Source: Prevotella sp. E9-3
GTDB lineage: Bacteria > Bacteroidota > Bacteroidia > Bacteroidales > Bacteroidaceae
Direction of reading: 5' to 3'
Length of the DNA: 64,000 nucleotides
Assembly (NCBI RefSeq): GCF_022024015.1
Contig: NZ_CP091786.1
Coordinates: forward strand, 1,178,001 to 1,242,000
This document shows, piece after piece, positions 63,695 to 64,000 of this stretch. The stretch's first letter is position 1, and every line of letters starts with the position of its first letter. The notes under the pieces were generated by a model. It had not been told where the DNA came from, made no database searches, and worked only from the letters and a program-made list of their open reading frames with translations. The position numbers and the translations under genes are program-made.

Positions 63695-64000
63695 TTGAAG
63701 TACGCACTTTTTTTCGATATCGACGGCACACTGGTGAGTTTTGATACCCATCAGATTCCCGCTTCTACTATTTTTGCTCTTACACAAGCCAAAGCCAACG
63801 GCCATCGTGTGTTCATTGCCACGGGCCGTCCTATCCAGATTCTTACCAATATTGGTGCCATCGAACATTTGGTCGATGGCTATATCACCACCAACGGCGC
63901 CCACTGTTTTGTGGGCGATGAAGTGGTGTGTACCAATGCTATTGCCCAGCAGGATGTGGATATCATGCTCGACGATGCCCGCCGCTACGACTATTCGTGT
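63695..64000 (+). CDS. Cof-type HAD hydrolase, N-terminal part (cut by window edge)
   Basis: About 102 residues of a Cof/YbjI-type HAD phosphatase: catalytic Asp motif FFDIDGTLVS at residues 6-15, motif II-like IATGRP, and YITTNGAHCF. The likely start is TTG at 63695, which gives the family-typical beginning (M)KYALFFDIDGT; no ATG lies upstream in frame. An aggag sequence (63688-63692) is present but very close to the start. The substrate is unknown; the gene runs out of the window. Confidence 0.88.
   Translation, partial: MKYALFFDIDGTLVSFDTHQIPASTIFALTQAKANGHRVFIATGRPIQILTNIGAIEHLVDGYITTNGAHCFVGDEVVCTNAIAQQDVDIMLDDARRYDYSC

Noticed and set aside
1..64000. CRISPR arrays, tRNA or rRNA genes, insertion sequences, SusC/SusD pair
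   Set aside because: No regularly spaced repeats, cloverleaf sequences, transposase ORFs or TonB-dependent receptor ORFs were seen in either strand.

Overview
The window looks like a chromosomal segment from a Prevotella/Segatella-like member of the Bacteroidota. The reasons are: Bacteroidota-type promoters (a TAnnTTTG -7 box, often with a TTG/TTTG element about 20 nt upstream) before most transcription units; almost no Shine-Dalgarno sequences; trp gene order B-E-G-D; lipoprotein signals with acidic or K-D residues after the lipid-modified Cys; several secreted carbohydrate-active enzymes; and a short C-terminal tail of the kind common on Prevotella surface proteins. No rRNA, tRNA, CRISPR array, transposase or phage gene was seen.

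Layout. 1-3,908 (minus strand): the start of a trp operon, trpB-trpE-trpG-trpD (trpD cut by the window edge). Its leader encodes an 18-residue peptide with three consecutive Trp codons followed by a strong hairpin, which looks like a transcription attenuator. 3,973-10,527: two large secreted glycoside hydrolases (GH128-like and clan GH-A). 10,528-11,012: a non-coding region rich in inverted repeats. 11,013-13,141 (minus): two tandem deoxynucleoside kinases and an orphan FecE/BtuD-type ATPase. 13,257-20,277: one probable operon with type II pantothenate kinase, a DUF5117-type zinc metalloprotease, a GH146/GH127-type beta-L-arabinofuranosidase and a small membrane-anchored protein, ending at a strong terminator. 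20,280-24,046 (minus): CPA2 antiporter, LolD-type ATPase and CvfB. 24,122-26,415: asd and a GH43 enzyme. 26,487-34,056: dnaX, ftsB-like gene and a membrane protein, then a DUF4369 lipoprotein, dihydroorotase, a stand-alone MetH activation domain, a metallophosphoesterase and plsC. 34,108-38,630: two divergent GH127 genes. 38,627-42,694 (minus): a GT2 dolichol-phosphate-mannose-synthase-like protein, a PafA-like phosphatase, a DUF1573 protein and a GH105 enzyme. 42,737-49,939: an FAD oxidoreductase that carries an in-frame palindromic repeat insertion, LysE exporter, DUF4924, rmlD, EFR1 ferredoxin, a VanX-like lipoprotein and prfC. 50,052-62,966: an operon with a 3,293-residue secreted mosaic protein, a small lipoprotein, an LruC-domain lipoprotein and an SGNH hydrolase. 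62,967-64,000: tsaC/sua5-type gene and the start of a Cof-type HAD phosphatase.

How the genes work together. The carbohydrate enzymes (GH146, two GH127, GH43, GH105, two TIM-barrel enzymes) point to degradation of arabinose-containing plant polymers such as pectic arabinan or extensin glycans, although no SusC/SusD pair lies in the window. The rest is mostly housekeeping (tryptophan, pyrimidine, CoA, aspartate-family amino acids, lipid and DNA metabolism). The parts most worth a second look are the trp leader, the giant-protein operon, the coding-sequence repeat insertion, and three genes whose -7 box lies only 8 nt before the start codon.
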